A DNA stretch of 64,000 nucleotides from Caulobacterales bacterium. Its GTDB lineage: Bacteria > Pseudomonadota > Alphaproteobacteria > Caulobacterales > Caulobacteraceae. The stretch spans positions 1 through 64,000 of the forward strand of contig CANJID010000005.1 in NCBI GenBank assembly GCA_947474395.1, written 5' to 3'. Positions 38,681 to 46,753 of the stretch are shown one piece after another. Position 1 is the first letter of the stretch. The number at the start of each line of letters is the position of its first letter. A program made the translations under genes and the position numbers. The notes beneath the pieces are model-generated. The model was not told the DNA's origin, ran no database searches, and saw nothing but the letters and a program-made list of their open reading frames with translations.

Positions 38681-38776
38681 CTCAGGGCCGTCGGCGTCTC
38701 GACTCGCGGGGGGCGGAGGGGCCAAAGTGAGGACCATAAGCGGCGGGGTTTTAGCGCCCGCCCGGAGGAAAAGCCG

Positions 38777-40591
38777 ATGAACGCGCCGGTCAAGCCTGTG
38801 GGCTTTCCGCTGCCCAGCTCTGTGAAGGTCATCCCGGGGACGGAGGCGGCCCAGGCCAGCTACCCCTACTTCATGCAGTTCGCGAAGGGGGATGACGAGC
38901 GGTTCTGGTTCTACAACTCGATGCACTTCCCCGAGCCGATGTCGGCCTTCGACACGGTGACGGGGGAGGCGGCCTACATCGCCCTGGGCGCCGCCAACAC
39001 CCGCGTCCACGTCCTGCCGACCGTGCTCGGCATCGACCAGCGCATCATCAACGGGCGCATCTACATCGGCGGCAACGCCGTCACCGACCCGGTCCAGATC
39101 GGCCGGCGCGTCGAGGAGTTCCAGCAGCGCGGGCTCTACTACTACGCCAACTGGGAGCAGCTCTACGCCCAGTGGAAGGTGAAGATGCTCGCCCTGATCA
39201 AGGACGCCGAGGACATCAAGATCCCCGAGCTTCCCGAGTTCGACGACCTCGCCTCGGTCCACGCGGGACGCGGCATCGCCCAGAACCACTTCGTCCTCAC
39301 GGCCTATCACAAGACCATCGAGGGCTACTTCCGGATGTGGCACCACCACTTCGAGTTTCTTCTGCTCGGATATGGGGCCTACATGGTTTTCTTCGAGTTC
39401 TGCAAGAAGGCCTTCCCGGAGATCACCGACCAGACCGTCTCGCGCATGGTGGCCGGGATGAGCCCGGAATTCTTCCGTCCCGACGATGAGCTGAAGGGCC
39501 TGGCGCGGCTCGCGGTCGAGCTCGATATCGACCACAAGTTCCCCGAGGACGGCAAGGCGGATGAGGTCCTGAAGTCCCTCGAGCAGATGGGCGAGCCGGG
39601 CAGGAAGTGGCTGGAGGCCTTCGAGAAGGCGCGCCATCCCTGGTTCAACGTCGGGGTCGGCGACGGCTTCTACCACTATCACCGCAGCTGGAACGACGAC
39701 CTGTCGATCCCCTTCTCGGCCATGCCCGGCTACATGCGCCAGGTCCGCGAGGGCAAGACCCTGGACCGTCCGATCGAGCGGCTGAAGGCCGAGCGCGAGC
39801 GGATCATCGCCGAGTACCGGGACCTCCTGAACACCGACGACGACCGCGCCGCTTTCGACCAGATGATCGGCCTGTCGCACCGGGTGTTCCCCTACGTCGA
39901 GGATCACAAGTTCTACTGCGAGCATTGGTACACCACCCTGTTCTTCAACAAGATCAGGGAGTTTGGCGGACTTCTTGCGCGTCACGACTTCTTCGCGTCC
40001 CCGGAGGACATCTTCCACCTGACCCGCTTCGAGGTGGACGCGGCCCTGTCCGACCTGATGACCTCCTGGTCCACAGGCTCGGCGCCGCGAGGGCCGGACC
40101 ACTGGCCGCCGATCATCGCCATGCGCAAGGCCGCCATCGCCGAATGGGCCAAGCATCCCACTTCGCCGGCGCTGGGCGCCGTGCCGGACGTGATCGACGA
40201 CCCGGCCATCGTCATGCTCTGGGGCATCACCTCGGAGAGCCTGAACGCCTGGCTGAACGAGGATGTGACCTCTAGCGAGATCAAGGGCTTCGCGGCTTCC
40301 CCGGGCGTGGTCGAGGGGATCGCCCGGGTGGTCAAGTCGGTGGATGAGATCGGCCGGCTGCAGGAGGGCGACATCCTGGTCTGCCCGGTCACCAACCCCA
40401 CCTGGGCCCCGATCTTCCGCAAGATCGCCGCCACGGTCTCCGACATCGGCGGCTCCATGAGCCACGCCGCCATCGTCTGCCGCGAGTACGGCCTGCCCGC
40501 CGTGGTCGGCACCGGCACCGCCACCCAGCGGATCAAGGACGGCCAGCGCATCCGGGTCGACGGCTCGCGGGGCGTGGTGACGATTCTCTGA
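38777..40591 (+). CDS. PEP-synthase-like aryl phosphotransferase, substrate/His-domain subunit
   Basis: A 604-residue protein. Residues 1-500 have no standard match and probably bind the phenolic substrate, as in phenylphosphate synthase PpsA or rifampicin phosphotransferase. Residues 510-604 form the swivelling PEP-utilising mobile domain; GGSMSHAAIVCREYG near residue 563 carries the catalytic histidine. The separate next gene supplies the missing ATP-grasp domain. Together they match HpeHI and AcvAB, which phosphorylate the phenol hydroxyl of 4-hydroxyacetophenone or acetovanillone with ATP, giving AMP and phosphate. A GGAGGA site precedes the ATG. It is the first gene of the operon, divergent from the IclR gene. 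Substrate assignment rests on the cluster. Confidence 0.85.
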   Translation: MNAPVKPVGFPLPSSVKVIPGTEAAQASYPYFMQFAKGDDERFWFYNSMHFPEPMSAFDTVTGEAAYIALGAANTRVHVLPTVLGIDQRIINGRIYIGGNAVTDPVQIGRRVEEFQQRGLYYYANWEQLYAQWKVKMLALIKDAEDIKIPELPEFDDLASVHAGRGIAQNHFVLTAYHKTIEGYFRMWHHHFEFLLLGYGAYMVFFEFCKKAFPEITDQTVSRMVAGMSPEFFRPDDELKGLARLAVELDIDHKFPEDGKADEVLKSLEQMGEPGRKWLEAFEKARHPWFNVGVGDGFYHYHRSWNDDLSIPFSAMPGYMRQVREGKTLDRPIERLKAERERIIAEYRDLLNTDDDRAAFDQMIGLSHRVFPYVEDHKFYCEHWYTTLFFNKIREFGGLLARHDFFASPEDIFHLTRFEVDAALSDLMTSWSTGSAPRGPDHWPPIIAMRKAAIAEWAKHPTSPALGAVPDVIDDPAIVMLWGITSESLNAWLNEDVTSSEIKGFAASPGVVEGIARVVKSVDEIGRLQEGDILVCPVTNPTWAPIFRKIAATVSDIGGSMSHAAIVCREYGLPAVVGTGTATQRIKDGQRIRVDGSRGVVTIL

Positions 40592-40630
40592 GGTTGTTCA
40601 TGTTCAAAGTGACTGGTTTCGCGCCTTCAT

Positions 40631-40763
40631 CCCTCTCCCCGTCGGGGAGAGGTCGAGCAGGCGTCAGCCTGCCGGGTGAGGGGGGCTGGCATAATGCGGC
40701 TTCACCCTTAGCCCCCTCACCCGCAGCGCTGCGCGCTGTCGCCTCTCCCCACCGGGGAGAGGG
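40631..40763. repeat. Composite palindromic repeat inside the dikinase operon
   Basis: Two CTCTCCCC hairpins (40631-40652 and 40743-40763) flank facing GGTGAGGGGGGCTGG and GCCCCCTCACC arms. It separates the two dikinase subunit genes. The right hairpin ends in GAGAGGG nine bases before the downstream ATG, so the repeat appears to supply that gene's ribosome site. Confidence 0.82.
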
Positions 40764-40772
40764 ATTAGAGTG

Positions 40773-41816
40773 ATGACCTCCACCGAAACCATCGGCTGGT
40801 TCGCCGACATCGGCCTCGTCGACCGCCCGAGCGTGGGCGGCAAGGGCGGGAGCCTGGGCGAGCTGACCCGCGCCGGCATCGCCGTGCCCCCGGGCTTCGT
40901 CGTCCGCACCGCCGCCTTCGAGCGGTTCATCGAGGCGCTGGAAGCAAGTGCGCCCCTGCGAGCCGAGGTCGAGGCGTTGGACCCGTCCGACCTCGACGCC
41001 GTGACCGCCTGCTCGAAGAAGCTGCGCGCGCGGCTGGAAGCCTCGGACATGCCCGACGCGCTGCGGGCCGAGATCGCGGGCGCCTACGCCGAGCTCGCCG
41101 GCGCGGACCGGCCGGTCGCCGTGCGCTCCTCGGCCACGACGGAAGACGCCGAGGACGCCAGCTTCGCCGGCCTGCAGGACACTTTCCTCTGGGTGATGGG
41201 GGCTGACGAGGTCCTGCACCGGATCCGCACCTGCTGGGCCAGTCTCTATTCAGTGGAGTCCCTCAGCTATCGCCTGAAGCACGGGCTGCCTGAGACCGGC
41301 GTCGCCATGGCGGTGGTGGTGCAGACCATGGTCGACGCCCGCACCGCAGGCGTCATGTTCACCCGCAGCCCCCTGACCGGCGACCGTTCGGTGGTGGCGA
41401 TCGAGGGAAGCTGGGGCCTCGGCTCCTCCGTGGTCGGCGGGGAGGTGACCCCCGACCGCTTCGTGGTCTCAAAGATCACCGGCGAGATCTCGGTGCGCGA
41501 CATCTCGAAAAAGCTGATCCAGCACGTCCCCGCCGCGGCCGGGGGCGTTGACGAGCTCGACGTGCCCACCGAGCGCCAGACCATCCCCTGCCTGTCCGAC
41601 GAGGAGATTTCCGCCCTGACCGACACCGCCAAGAAGGTCGAGCGCCACTACGGCCGGCCCCAGGACATCGAGTGGGCCGTGGACCAGGGCGGGGCCCTGA
41701 TGCTGCTGCAGAGCCGGCCCGAGACGGTCTGGTCGCAGAAGGAGGCCGCCCCCGTCGCCAAGCCCCAGGCCGATCCCCTGATGCATGTGCTGTCGATCTT
41801 CGGAGGCAAGCGGTGA
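40773..41816 (+). CDS. PEP-synthase-like aryl phosphotransferase, ATP-grasp subunit
   Basis: A 347-residue protein equal to the N-terminal ATP-binding domain of PEP synthase/PPDK. The markers are GGKGGSLGELTRAGIAVPPGF (residues 23-43), AVRSSATTEDAEDASFAGLQD, IEGSWGLGSSVVGGEVTP and the closing QDIEWAVDQGGALMLLQSRPE. It has no histidine domain, which the preceding gene carries. As in phenylphosphate synthase, CreHI and HpeHI, ATP would phosphorylate the partner's histidine, which passes the phosphate to a phenol. The ATG at 40773 relies on a purine stretch within the repeat. Its stop overlaps the GTG of the BCCP gene. Confidence 0.87.
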   Translation: MTSTETIGWFADIGLVDRPSVGGKGGSLGELTRAGIAVPPGFVVRTAAFERFIEALEASAPLRAEVEALDPSDLDAVTACSKKLRARLEASDMPDALRAEIAGAYAELAGADRPVAVRSSATTEDAEDASFAGLQDTFLWVMGADEVLHRIRTCWASLYSVESLSYRLKHGLPETGVAMAVVVQTMVDARTAGVMFTRSPLTGDRSVVAIEGSWGLGSSVVGGEVTPDRFVVSKITGEISVRDISKKLIQHVPAAAGGVDELDVPTERQTIPCLSDEEISALTDTAKKVERHYGRPQDIEWAVDQGGALMLLQSRPETVWSQKEAAPVAKPQADPLMHVLSIFGGKR

Positions 41817-42280
41817 GCCTGAAGCCCGACGACATCCGCGAGATCATGGCCCTGCTCGAGGGCTCCAGCTTCGACGAGCTGACCCTGGAGACCGGCGGCG
41901 AGAAGCTGACCCTGCGGCGCGGCAGCCCCGTCGCCCGCGCCGACTACGCCCCGTCGCAGGCGCCGACCGCGACCCAGGCCGCGCCGGCGCCGGCGAAATC
42001 CGGTCCGACCGCCGCGGCGGCCTCCACCGATCCCAATGTGACGGACGTGCCGGCGCCGCTGCTGGGCGACTTCTACTGGGCCCCCAAGCCGGGCGCCGAG
42101 CCCTTCGTGACGGTGGGCCAGAAGGTCGAGCCCGACACGGTGGTCGGCATCATCGAGGTGATGAAGCTGATGAACTCCATCCGCGCCGGGGTGGCCGGGG
42201 TGGTGGAGGAGGTCTGCGCCCCCAACGGCCGGCTGGTGGAATACGGCCAGGTCCTGATGCGGGTCAGGACCGGCGCGTGA
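41813..42280 (+). CDS. Biotin carboxyl carrier protein of a biotin-dependent carboxylase
   Basis: A 155-residue AccB-type carrier. An N-terminal helical region (LKPDDIREIMALLEGSSFDEL), an Ala/Pro-rich linker (residues 45-75) and a biotinyl domain lead to the acceptor lysine K118 in IEVMKLMNSI (canonical EAMKLMN, here with Val before Met). The GTG start at 41813 overlaps the upstream stop (GTGA), with GGAGG before it. It swings CO2-biotin between the biotin carboxylase and carboxyltransferase subunits encoded just downstream. Role in the Hpe-type carboxylase is by operon context; the fatty-acid synthesis AccB is normally elsewhere. Confidence 0.88.
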   Translation: MSLKPDDIREIMALLEGSSFDELTLETGGEKLTLRRGSPVARADYAPSQAPTATQAAPAPAKSGPTAAAASTDPNVTDVPAPLLGDFYWAPKPGAEPFVTVGQKVEPDTVVGIIEVMKLMNSIRAGVAGVVEEVCAPNGRLVEYGQVLMRVRTGA

Positions 42281-43650
42281 GCGACCGGACCATCCGCAGG
42301 ATCCTGATCGCCAACCGCGGCGAGATCGCCCTGCGCGTCATCCGCACCTGCCATCGGCTGGGGATCGAGACCGTGCTGGCGGCCTCCGAGGCCGACATGG
42401 AGAGCCTGCCCGCGCGCATCGCGGGGCGGACCGTCTGCATCGGCCCGGCGCGACCCGGCGAAAGCTACCTGAAGCCTGAGACCATCGTGCAGGCGGCCCT
42501 CGGCGTGGAGGCCGACGCCGTCCATCCCGGCTACGGCTTCCTGTCGGAGAACCCCAGGCTCGCGCGCCTGTGCGAGCAGGAGAAGATCGCCTTCATCGGC
42601 CCGACCGCCGAACAGATCGAGGCGGTGGGGGACAAGCTTTCCGCCCGCGCCCTGGCCGAGGCGGCCGGCGTGCCGGTCGCGCCCGGCGGGCCGGTCGAAA
42701 CACCTGAGGCCGCCCGCGCCATGGCGGAACGGATCGGCGCGCCCCTGCTGATCAAGGCGGTCGGCGGCGGCGGCGGGCGCGGCATGAAGCGGGTGGACGA
42801 CCTGTCGCTCCTCGACGAAGCCATGTCCCTGGCGGCGTCCGAGGCGGGCTCGGCCTTCGGCGACGCGCGGGTCTATCTGGAACGCTACGTCGAGCGCGGC
42901 CGCCACGTCGAGGTCCAGGTCCTGGGCGACGGGGAGCGGGTGATCCACCTCGGCGACCGGGACTGCTCGGTGCAGCGCCGCTACCAGAAGATGATCGAGG
43001 AGGCGCCCGCGCCGTCCCTGCCCGACGCCATGCGGGCCGGACTGCACCAGGCCGCCGTCCGTTTCGGGGAGCGCATCGGCTACCGCGGCGCCGGCACGGT
43101 GGAGTTCCTGGTCGATACGGTGCGGGGCGAATTCTACTTCCTGGAGATGAACGCCCGCATCCAGGTCGAGCATCCGGTCACCGAGGCCATCACCGGCATC
43201 GACCTGGTGGCCGAGCAGATCGCGGTGGCGGAGGGCCGGCCCCTGCGCCTGGCCCAACATGATGTGCCGTTCCTGGGCCACGCCGTCGAATGCCGCGTCA
43301 ACGCCGAGGACCCGGCCCGCGACTTCCAGCCGTCGCCCGGGACCATCACCCACGTCCGCTGGCCGACGGGGGAGGGCATCCGCGTCGACACCCACATCGG
43401 CCCGGGCAGCAAGGTGCCGCCGTACTACGACTCCATGGTCGCCAAGATCATCGCCCACGGCCCTGACCGGGCGACGGCGCTGGCCCGCCTGCGCCAGGCC
43501 CTGGCGGCGACGGAGCTCGAGGGCATCAGGACCAACATCGGCTTCCAGGCGTCCATCCTGGCGGACGCCGAGTTCAACGGGGGCGGGGTCGACACCGGAT
43601 TCCTGCCCCGCTTCATGGCGCGGACGGCGCCCGTCACGGCGGAGGCCTGA
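42277..43650 (+). CDS. Biotin carboxylase subunit
   Basis: A 457-residue AccC-family protein that uses ATP and bicarbonate to carboxylate biotin on the carrier. ILIANRGEIALRVIRTCHRLG, HPGYGFLSEN, the ATP-loop AVGGGGGRGMKRV and the catalytic stretch EMNARIQVEHPVTE are all present. The start is a GTG at 42277 overlapping the BCCP stop; three successive four-base overlaps in this operon signal tight coupling. It is a second AccC-type enzyme, dedicated to the catabolic carboxylase, as the carboxyltransferase directly downstream is not of acetyl-CoA type. Confidence 0.9.
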   Translation: MSDRTIRRILIANRGEIALRVIRTCHRLGIETVLAASEADMESLPARIAGRTVCIGPARPGESYLKPETIVQAALGVEADAVHPGYGFLSENPRLARLCEQEKIAFIGPTAEQIEAVGDKLSARALAEAAGVPVAPGGPVETPEAARAMAERIGAPLLIKAVGGGGGRGMKRVDDLSLLDEAMSLAASEAGSAFGDARVYLERYVERGRHVEVQVLGDGERVIHLGDRDCSVQRRYQKMIEEAPAPSLPDAMRAGLHQAAVRFGERIGYRGAGTVEFLVDTVRGEFYFLEMNARIQVEHPVTEAITGIDLVAEQIAVAEGRPLRLAQHDVPFLGHAVECRVNAEDPARDFQPSPGTITHVRWPTGEGIRVDTHIGPGSKVPPYYDSMVAKIIAHGPDRATALARLRQALAATELEGIRTNIGFQASILADAEFNGGGVDTGFLPRFMARTAPVTAEA

Positions 43651-43652
43651 GC

Positions 43653-45140
43653 ATGGCCAATATCGGACTGGTCGAGACATCCCTGCGGGACGGTAACCAG
43701 AGCCTCTGGGGCGCCACCGGCATGAATACGGCGATGATGCTGTCGGCCGCGCCGATCATGGAGCGGGTCGGCTTCAAGGCCATCGACTTCACCACCTCGA
43801 CCCACATGGCGGTGGCGGCGCGGTTCACCAAGGAAGACCCCTGGCAGCGCATCCGCGCCATGGCCGCCCTGACGCCCAACACCCCGCTGCAGTTCCTGAC
43901 CACGGGGTTCCGCTTCATCTCCTGGGAGACGGCGAGCCCGGAGTTCATGGACCTCGTCTACGCCACGCTCATCAAGAACGGCATCCGCCGCTTCGCCGTC
44001 GCCGACCCGATGAACGACATGGCCGCCCAGCTCGCGGGCGCGCGGATGATCAAGGCCCATGGCGGGGAGCATGTGATCTGCGCCCTGACCTATTCGATCA
44101 GCCCGGTCCATGACGACGCCCACTACATCGAGCGGGCGCGGGGGCTGGCGGCCTCCAGGGATGTGGACGCCCTCTACATCAAGGACCCCGGCGGTCTGCT
44201 GACACCGATCCGCGCCCAGACCCTGATCCCGGCGATCAAGCAGGCGATGGGCCCCAAGCCGCTGGAGCTGCACGCCCACTGCACCATCGGCCTGGCGGAC
44301 CTCGTCTACATGGACGCCCCCAACTACGGGGTGACGACGCTCCAGTGCGCCACCGGCGCGGCGGCGGACGGGACCTCCAATCCCCCGGTCGAGCGGACGG
44401 TCTCCAATCTCCGGGCCCTCGGCCACACGGTGGAGATCGACGACAAGGCCTTAGGGGAACTCAGCCGCTACATGAACGCCTTGGCCGAGGCCGAAGGCCT
44501 GCCCGCCGGCAAGCCGCAGGGATTCAACGCCGCCTACCTGCGCCACCAGCTTCCCGGCGGCGTGGTCGGCACCATGCGGCGGCACCTGGCCGAAGCGCGC
44601 CTGGCCGACAAGGAGCAGGCGGTGATCGAGGAGCTGGCCCGCGTGCGCGAGGAGCTCGGCTGGCCCATCGTCATGACGCCCTTCGCCCAGATGGTCGTCA
44701 CCCAGGCGACCATGAACGTGATGAGCCCCGAGCGGTACGCTGTGATCCCCGACGAGGTGATCCGCTACGCCATCGGCCGATTCGGGCGGCCCAACGTGCC
44801 CCTCGACCCCGATGTCATGGACCGCATCGACAGCCTGCCGCGCACCAAAGAGCTGCGCGCGGAAGCCGAGATGGCGCCCCTGTCGGACCTGCGCCGCCGC
44901 ATCGGCCCCAACCTGTCGGACGAGGAGTTCCTGCTCCGCGCCACCATGCCCGGCGGCCAGATCGACGCCATGATGGCCAACGGGCCTGCAGCCCAGGTCT
45001 ACGACCCCTCCATGGCGGCCGTGCTGAACGCCGTGCGCGAAGCCGTCGGCCGAACCGATATCTCCGAGCTCGTGCTGGAGAAGCCCGGCTTCAAGTTGCA
45101 GCTCAACGGCCGCCCCCGCTCCAACCTGGCCATGGCATGA
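43653..45140 (+). CDS. Carboxyltransferase subunit (PYC/OadA-like) of a biotin-dependent aryl-ketone carboxylase
   Basis: A 495-residue TIM-barrel carboxyltransferase related to pyruvate carboxylase and oxaloacetate decarboxylase alpha. Key features are VETSLRDGNQSLWGATGM, the carbamylated-lysine region ALYIKDPGGLL, the metal-site LHAHCTIGLADLVYM (pyruvate carboxylase has HTHDTSG) and CATGAAADGTSNPPVERTV. It has no attached biotin domain because the carrier is separate. With the kinase genes upstream it matches HpeA-type subunits that carboxylate the methyl of 4-phospho-acetophenones to a beta-keto acid. Other keto substrates cannot be excluded. GGAGG precedes the ATG. Confidence 0.84.
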   Translation: MANIGLVETSLRDGNQSLWGATGMNTAMMLSAAPIMERVGFKAIDFTTSTHMAVAARFTKEDPWQRIRAMAALTPNTPLQFLTTGFRFISWETASPEFMDLVYATLIKNGIRRFAVADPMNDMAAQLAGARMIKAHGGEHVICALTYSISPVHDDAHYIERARGLAASRDVDALYIKDPGGLLTPIRAQTLIPAIKQAMGPKPLELHAHCTIGLADLVYMDAPNYGVTTLQCATGAAADGTSNPPVERTVSNLRALGHTVEIDDKALGELSRYMNALAEAEGLPAGKPQGFNAAYLRHQLPGGVVGTMRRHLAEARLADKEQAVIEELARVREELGWPIVMTPFAQMVVTQATMNVMSPERYAVIPDEVIRYAIGRFGRPNVPLDPDVMDRIDSLPRTKELRAEAEMAPLSDLRRRIGPNLSDEEFLLRATMPGGQIDAMMANGPAAQVYDPSMAAVLNAVREAVGRTDISELVLEKPGFKLQLNGRPRSNLAMA

Positions 45141-45157
45141 GTGCGCTTCCCTCTTAC

Positions 45158-45304
45158 CCCTCTCCCCGGCGGGGAGAGGTCGAGCAGGCGTCAGCCTGCC
45201 GGGTGAGGGGGCCAAGGATAAAGCCGCACCACGCCAGTCCCCCTCACCCTCCCACACCGCTTCGCGGCGCGGGCCCCTCCCTCTCCCCACCGGGGAGAGG
45301 TGTT
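45158..45304. repeat. Composite palindromic repeat inside the carboxylase operon
   Basis: CCTCTCCCC-GGC-GGGGAGAGG at 45160-45180 and CCTCTCCCC-ACC-GGGGAGAGG at 45280-45300 flank a core that contains GGTGAGGGGGCC and GTCCCCCTCACC as facing arms. The left half shares GTCGAGCAGGCGTCAGCCTG with the copies near 27834 and 40631. It separates the carboxyltransferase and phosphatase genes. Confidence 0.83.
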
Positions 45305-45318
45305 CAGAGACCAGCTCC

Positions 45319-46146
45319 ATGACCCAACCCGTTCGCGGTTTCATGTTCGACGTCGACGGCACCCTGGTGCTCGGCGATCGCAGCGGGGCGGGCCAGTACA
45401 AGGTCCTGCCCGGCGCCGGCGAGGTGCTGGAGACGCTGAGGACGCGGGGCATCCCCTACGTCCTGCTGACCAACGGCAGCGGCTACAATCCGCCGGTGGT
45501 GGCTGCGCGCCTGAGGGGCGTGGGCCTGGCGGTCGAGGACGCCCAGATGCTGACGCCGTCGAGCGTCACGGCCGACTACCTCTCCCGCAAAGGCGTGAAG
45601 CGCTGCCTCATCCTCGGCACGCCCGGGGTGGGACAGCCCCTGGCGGACGCCGGCGTCGAGGCGGTCCACCCCGAGCACCCCGGCGATCACAACGTCCAGG
45701 CGGTCTACGTGGGCTGGCATCCGGACTGCAACATGCGCGACATCGAGGCCGCCTGTCAGTCGATCTGGGCGGGGGCGGGGTTCTACGTCGCCTCCGACGT
45801 GCCTTTCTTCGCCACCCAGGCGGGGCGCTCCATCGGCTATTCCCACGCCATCGTCGCGGCGATCCGCAGTCTGACCAAGAAGCGCGCCATCGTGCTGGGC
45901 AAGCCCTCCACCCACGCCATGCGCTTCGTCGCCCGCAAGCTCGGCGTCCGCGTCGCCGAGGTGGGCGTGGTCGGCGATGACCCGCAGCTGGAATCCGCCA
46001 TGGCCATTGCGACGGGGGCGACGGCGTTCGCGGTCGCCACGGGGCTCACGCCTTACGAGGCGTGGATCGCCATGCCGAAAGGCCGCCGTCCGCACCATGC
46101 CCTGCACGCCGTCGGAGACCTGCTGAAGAACGGGCTGATCCCATGA
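45319..46146 (+). CDS. HAD-superfamily phosphatase (NagD-like)
   Basis: A 275-residue HAD phosphatase of the NagD/PGPase-like group with a C2-type cap. Motif I is FMFDVDGTL (nucleophile D11, acid D13), motif II is LTNGSG, the lysine is in LGKPSTHAM and motif IV is VVGDDPQLE. Placed after the aryl-phosphotransferase and carboxylase genes, it is the natural candidate for removing the phosphate from the carboxylated product, the step done by HpeD or AcvF. It overlaps the SRPBCC gene by four bases (ATGA). The substrate is inferred. Confidence 0.82.
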   Translation: MTQPVRGFMFDVDGTLVLGDRSGAGQYKVLPGAGEVLETLRTRGIPYVLLTNGSGYNPPVVAARLRGVGLAVEDAQMLTPSSVTADYLSRKGVKRCLILGTPGVGQPLADAGVEAVHPEHPGDHNVQAVYVGWHPDCNMRDIEAACQSIWAGAGFYVASDVPFFATQAGRSIGYSHAIVAAIRSLTKKRAIVLGKPSTHAMRFVARKLGVRVAEVGVVGDDPQLESAMAIATGATAFAVATGLTPYEAWIAMPKGRRPHHALHAVGDLLKNGLIP

Positions 46147-46562
46147 CCGACGCCATCGTCGTTTCGCGCCGTTACGACCTTCCCGCCGAGCAGGTGTTCG
46201 ACGCCTGGATCACGCCGGAGACGGCCAAGCGGTTCCTGTTCGCCACCCCGACCGGGACCATGGTCCGCACCGACATCGACGCCCGCGTCGGCGGCCGTTT
46301 CACCTTCACCGACCGGCGGAACGGGGACGACATCGACCACGTCGGCGAATATCTCGAGGTCGACCGGCCGCGGCGCCTGGTCTTCAGCTTCGCCGTGCCG
46401 AAGTTCTCGGCCGACTACACCACCGTCGCCATCGACATCGCCCCGACTTCCGGCGGCTGCGACCTCACCCTGACCCACACCGGCGTCCTGCCCGAATGGA
46501 CCGAGCGCACCAGGCAGGGCTGGACCAAGATTCTCGACGCCCTGGCCGCCTCGCTGGCCTGA
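46143..46562 (+). CDS. SRPBCC/AHSA1-domain protein
   Basis: A 139-residue START-like helix-grip protein of the AHSA1 group: VVSRRYDLPAEQVFDAWITPE, then RVGGRFTFTDRRNGDD, EYLEVDRPRRLVFSFAVP and CDLTLTHTGVLPEWTERTRQGW. The fold has a deep hydrophobic pocket suited to aromatic or polyketide ligands. It overlaps the phosphatase stop by four bases and is thus the last gene of the operon. It could bind or cleave the carboxylated product, for example by promoting beta-keto-acid cleavage, but no evidence beyond position exists. Confidence 0.75.
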   Translation: MTDAIVVSRRYDLPAEQVFDAWITPETAKRFLFATPTGTMVRTDIDARVGGRFTFTDRRNGDDIDHVGEYLEVDRPRRLVFSFAVPKFSADYTTVAIDIAPTSGGCDLTLTHTGVLPEWTERTRQGWTKILDALAASLA

Positions 46563-46574
46563 GCCAACCCAATC

Positions 46575-46694
46575 CCGCTCATCCCGGCGAAAGCCGCGAT
46601 CCAGGTTTTGGCCGCGCGCGGCAAGATCGGCCGCTGATCCACTGTGCGGATTTACAAAAAAAGCCTGGGCCCCGGCCCTCGCCGGGATGAGCGG
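46575..46694. repeat. 16-bp inverted repeat pair
   Basis: The arms CCGCTCATCCCGGCGA (46575-46590) and TCGCCGGGATGAGCGG (46679-46694) are exact reverse complements with an 88-base spacer that includes a seven-A run (46656-46662). It lies in the gap between the SRPBCC and ThDP genes, possibly as a terminator or a mobile repeat of another family. No gene is seen in this gap. Confidence 0.75.
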
Positions 46695-46753
46695 ATCTAA
46701 TGGGATGGATGTCGGGCTGGCTTAGCCCCGTTTCCGAACGCTATACCGCTCCC

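Noticed and set aside
38777-41816. A split but otherwise ordinary PEP synthase
   Set aside because: The first subunit has a large N-terminal region that is not the PEP synthase C-terminal TIM barrel, and the genes lie in an operon with a biotin carboxylase and phosphatase; the phenylphosphate-synthase/Hpe type fits better.
42277-45140. Propionyl- or acetyl-CoA carboxylase
   Set aside because: The carboxyltransferase is a PYC/OadA-type barrel, not the crotonase-fold AccA/AccD or PccB type.
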